Below are positions 5,195-6,243 of a stretch of DNA of 6,243 nucleotides, one piece after another. Positions within the stretch are counted from its first letter, which is position 1. Every line of letters begins with the position of its first letter. The position numbers were made by a program, and so were the translations under genes. Source of the DNA: Euryarchaeota archaeon UBA53 (GTDB taxonomy: Archaea; Thermoplasmatota; Poseidoniia; Poseidoniales; Poseidoniaceae). Location of the stretch: positions 1,347 through 7,589 of the forward strand of contig DAZU01000110.1 in NCBI GenBank assembly GCA_002507425.1. Direction: 5' to 3'. Under the pieces are notes generated by a model. It was not told the origin of the DNA. It ran no database searches and worked only from the letters and a program-made list of their open reading frames with translations.

Positions 5195-5938
5195 TCACTC
5201 TTCTTCAGATAAATCAACGTAAGGTATGCTGTCATTAGAAATCTGTAAAACCTGTCCCTCAGGGATTACATCATCTATTTCAATATCTATTGATTCAGCC
5301 TCCAAACGAGCTAGTGCCCTGAGAACCGCAGGTGAATTATCATCTGCAAGAGCGTTTCTTGCAATTTCAATTTCAGGAGACTCGCCTTTTACTAACAATG
5401 TCTGTTCGATAAGTTCGTTGAGATCCTCTTTTGCTCGTGCTGTATGACTCAACCAAGAGGTAGTATTAACCTCAACATCACAAACCTTTGAAGAAAATTT
5501 ACCCGATCTTGCAAATTCCCAAGGTTTGTGAGATAGAGATGCTACCAAATCTAACACGATTCTTGCTCTTTCCGAGACTGGCCCGTGTATAGTGATTGTA
5601 TTTGCATAGCATTTTGTGAATAATCCAAACCCCCAGTATGAAAAGCTGTCAACTGTTATTTTCACATCCCCTGATTGAATACTAAAGGTCCAGTTTTGTT
5701 CATCAAACCCTGGCTTTTTCTCCATAACCGGTGTGCTAGAACCTTGAACCACTGTCAATAATGTACGAGCGATATCTCCAAGATAGACTGTTGAAACGTT
5801 AGATGGGTGCGCTTTTAATCGTAAATTGCCCTCATCATCACAACCATGGGTTGGTCCTGACCTCTTTACCTGTGCATGCAGAATGGAGGTTAGAGGGTCT
5901 ATGACCGCTGCCATGCTGTAAAGGGGAACGTGCTTCAT
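5195..5938 (-). CDS. Hypothetical soluble protein, 247 residues, acidic C-terminus
   Basis: I do not recognise this protein. It has no signal peptide and no membrane helix, so it is probably cytoplasmic. The N-terminal two thirds are mixed alpha/beta. They include Val-Lys-Ile-Thr-Val-Asp-Ser-Phe-Ser-Tyr-Trp-Gly-Phe-Gly-Leu-Phe (92-107), a strand Asn-Thr-Ile-Thr-Ile-His-Gly-Pro (113-120) and a helix Glu-Arg-Ala-Arg-Ile-Val-Leu-Asp-Leu-Val-Ala-Ser-Leu (123-135). Residues 168-217 look helical with a Leu/Ala/Glu pattern. The last 40 residues are strongly acidic (Ile-Asp-Ile-Glu-Ile-Asp-Asp-Val, ending Ser-Glu-Glu-Glu). The start is uncertain. A stop codon at 5951-5953 limits extension; TTG 5944, ATG 5938 and ATG 5914 are possible. 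I chose 5938 for length, but 5914 (Met-Ala-Ala-Val) has an AT-rich GAATATGA at leaderless distance upstream. A link to secretion is suggested only by its place before sec61-beta. Confidence 0.75.
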   Translation of the reverse strand: MKHVPLYSMAAVIDPLTSILHAQVKRSGPTHGCDDEGNLRLKAHPSNVSTVYLGDIARTLLTVVQGSSTPVMEKKPGFDEQNWTFSIQSGDVKITVDSFSYWGFGLFTKCYANTITIHGPVSERARIVLDLVASLSHKPWEFARSGKFSSKVCDVEVNTTSWLSHTARAKEDLNELIEQTLLVKGESPEIEIARNALADDNSPAVLRALARLEAESIDIEIDDVIPEGQVLQISNDSIPYVDLSEEE

Positions 5939-6006
5939 ATTCAAGATAACTCATCGCAGGAGAAGGGTTCATGATGGAGGGCCTTAATGGGTAACCAAGT
6001 GAACCT

Positions 6007-6243
6007 ATGGCGTCTAAGTCAAAGAAAGAACCCCTCGCAGCCTTAATGAGTCTACCAGGCGTTGGTAAAGCAACAGCGAAGAAATTATCTGATGCTGGAA
6101 TTAAATCTGCCGCAGGTATAAAAAAAGCGGGAAAGAAAGGTTTGACAAAAGCAGGTTTAACTGCAAATATGTCTGAAAAGCTACTCAATACGGTAAACAA
6201 AGGTCAAATTGTCAAAACCGCTGTGAAAAAGAGTGCTGCAAAA
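6007..6243 (+). CDS. Lysine-rich helix-hairpin-helix protein, 3' end beyond the window
   Basis: The first 79 residues are visible and the frame is still open at the window edge. Residues 10-33 form a helix-hairpin-helix with the hairpin Leu-Pro-Gly-Val-Gly-Lys-Ala-Thr-Ala-Lys-Lys-Leu (16-27), the non-specific DNA-backbone-binding motif found in many repair and replication proteins. The second half (Gly-Ile-Lys-Lys-Ala-Gly-Lys-Lys-Gly-Leu-Thr-Lys-Ala-Gly) is a Lys/Ala/Gly-rich stretch like histone-H1-type tails. Of 79 residues 18 are Lys and only 3 are acidic. The start is firm: TAA at 5992-5994 closes the frame upstream and ATG 6007 is the only start codon after it. A weak TATA-like CTTAATG lies at 5983-5989. 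The gene is divergent from the 247-residue gene. A nucleoid-associated or DNA-repair role is inferred; the missing C-terminus could change the picture. Confidence 0.8.
   Translation, partial: MASKSKKEPLAALMSLPGVGKATAKKLSDAGIKSAAGIKKAGKKGLTKAGLTANMSEKLLNTVNKGQIVKTAVKKSAAK

Noticed and set aside
5838..6200. Minus-strand open frame of 120 codons spanning the divergent promoter region and the HhH gene.
   Set aside because: Most of it is antisense to the HhH coding region, and its Pro/Ala/Phe-rich translation mirrors the Lys/Ala codons of that gene.
1..6243. Search by eye for insertion-sequence ends, direct-repeat arrays, tRNA-like cloverleaves and a defence or mobile cassette.
   Set aside because: No spaced repeats, transposase motifs, tRNA-like stretches or nuclease/helicase clusters were seen. 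The genes are compact and mostly housekeeping.

Overview
The window looks like chromosomal DNA of a planktonic euryarchaeon, most likely Marine Group II/III (Poseidoniales-like Thermoplasmatota). The domain is supported by a clear archaeal Sec61-beta gene, an archaeal Toprim protein, an Lrp/AsnC regulator, a Trm4/NSUN2-type RNA methyltransferase, and start codons that often lie 20-25 nt behind a TATA-like box with no Shine-Dalgarno site (leaderless style). Base composition is AT-leaning and fairly even across the window. I see no mobile element, CRISPR array, tRNA or rRNA. The lineage is an inference from gene content and was not tested by a search.

Layout. Positions 2-235 (+) hold the 3' end of a Toprim-domain gene. 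It converges on, and overlaps by 45 nt, an Lrp/AsnC regulator (191-643, -). This regulator is the last gene of a probable three-gene minus-strand operon. The operon starts with a 563-residue Trm4/NSUN2-like RNA m5C methyltransferase (1818-3509), followed through an ATGA overlap by a secreted/anchored membrane protein of 383 residues (670-1821), then the regulator after 26 nt. A 70-nt divergent intergenic region (3510-3579) with one near-symmetric TATA-like box separates this operon from a polytopic membrane protein of unknown function (3580-4521, +). A 70-nt gap follows, with a TATA-like box and a perfect 6-bp inverted repeat. It leads into a 123-residue protein of unknown function (4592-4963, +), whose stop codon abuts the stop codon of sec61-beta (4964-5146, -). 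Upstream of sec61-beta on the same strand lies an unrecognised 247-residue soluble protein (5195-5938, -). Divergent from it, a very lysine-rich helix-hairpin-helix protein begins at 6007 and runs off the window.

How the genes fit together. Most are information-processing or cell-envelope housekeeping genes: RNA modification, protein translocation, nucleic-acid binding and transcription control. They are packed tightly, with overlapping or abutting ends. The most informative items are four. First, the full eukaryote-like Trm4/NSUN2 architecture, including its C-terminal PUA-like part, in an archaeon-like context. Second, a cysteine-free Omp28/thioredoxin-like ectodomain translationally coupled to it. 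Third, the inverted repeat placed like an operator before the 123-residue gene. Fourth, the histone-like basic HhH protein at the right edge. I found no convincing new multi-gene defence or mobile system.
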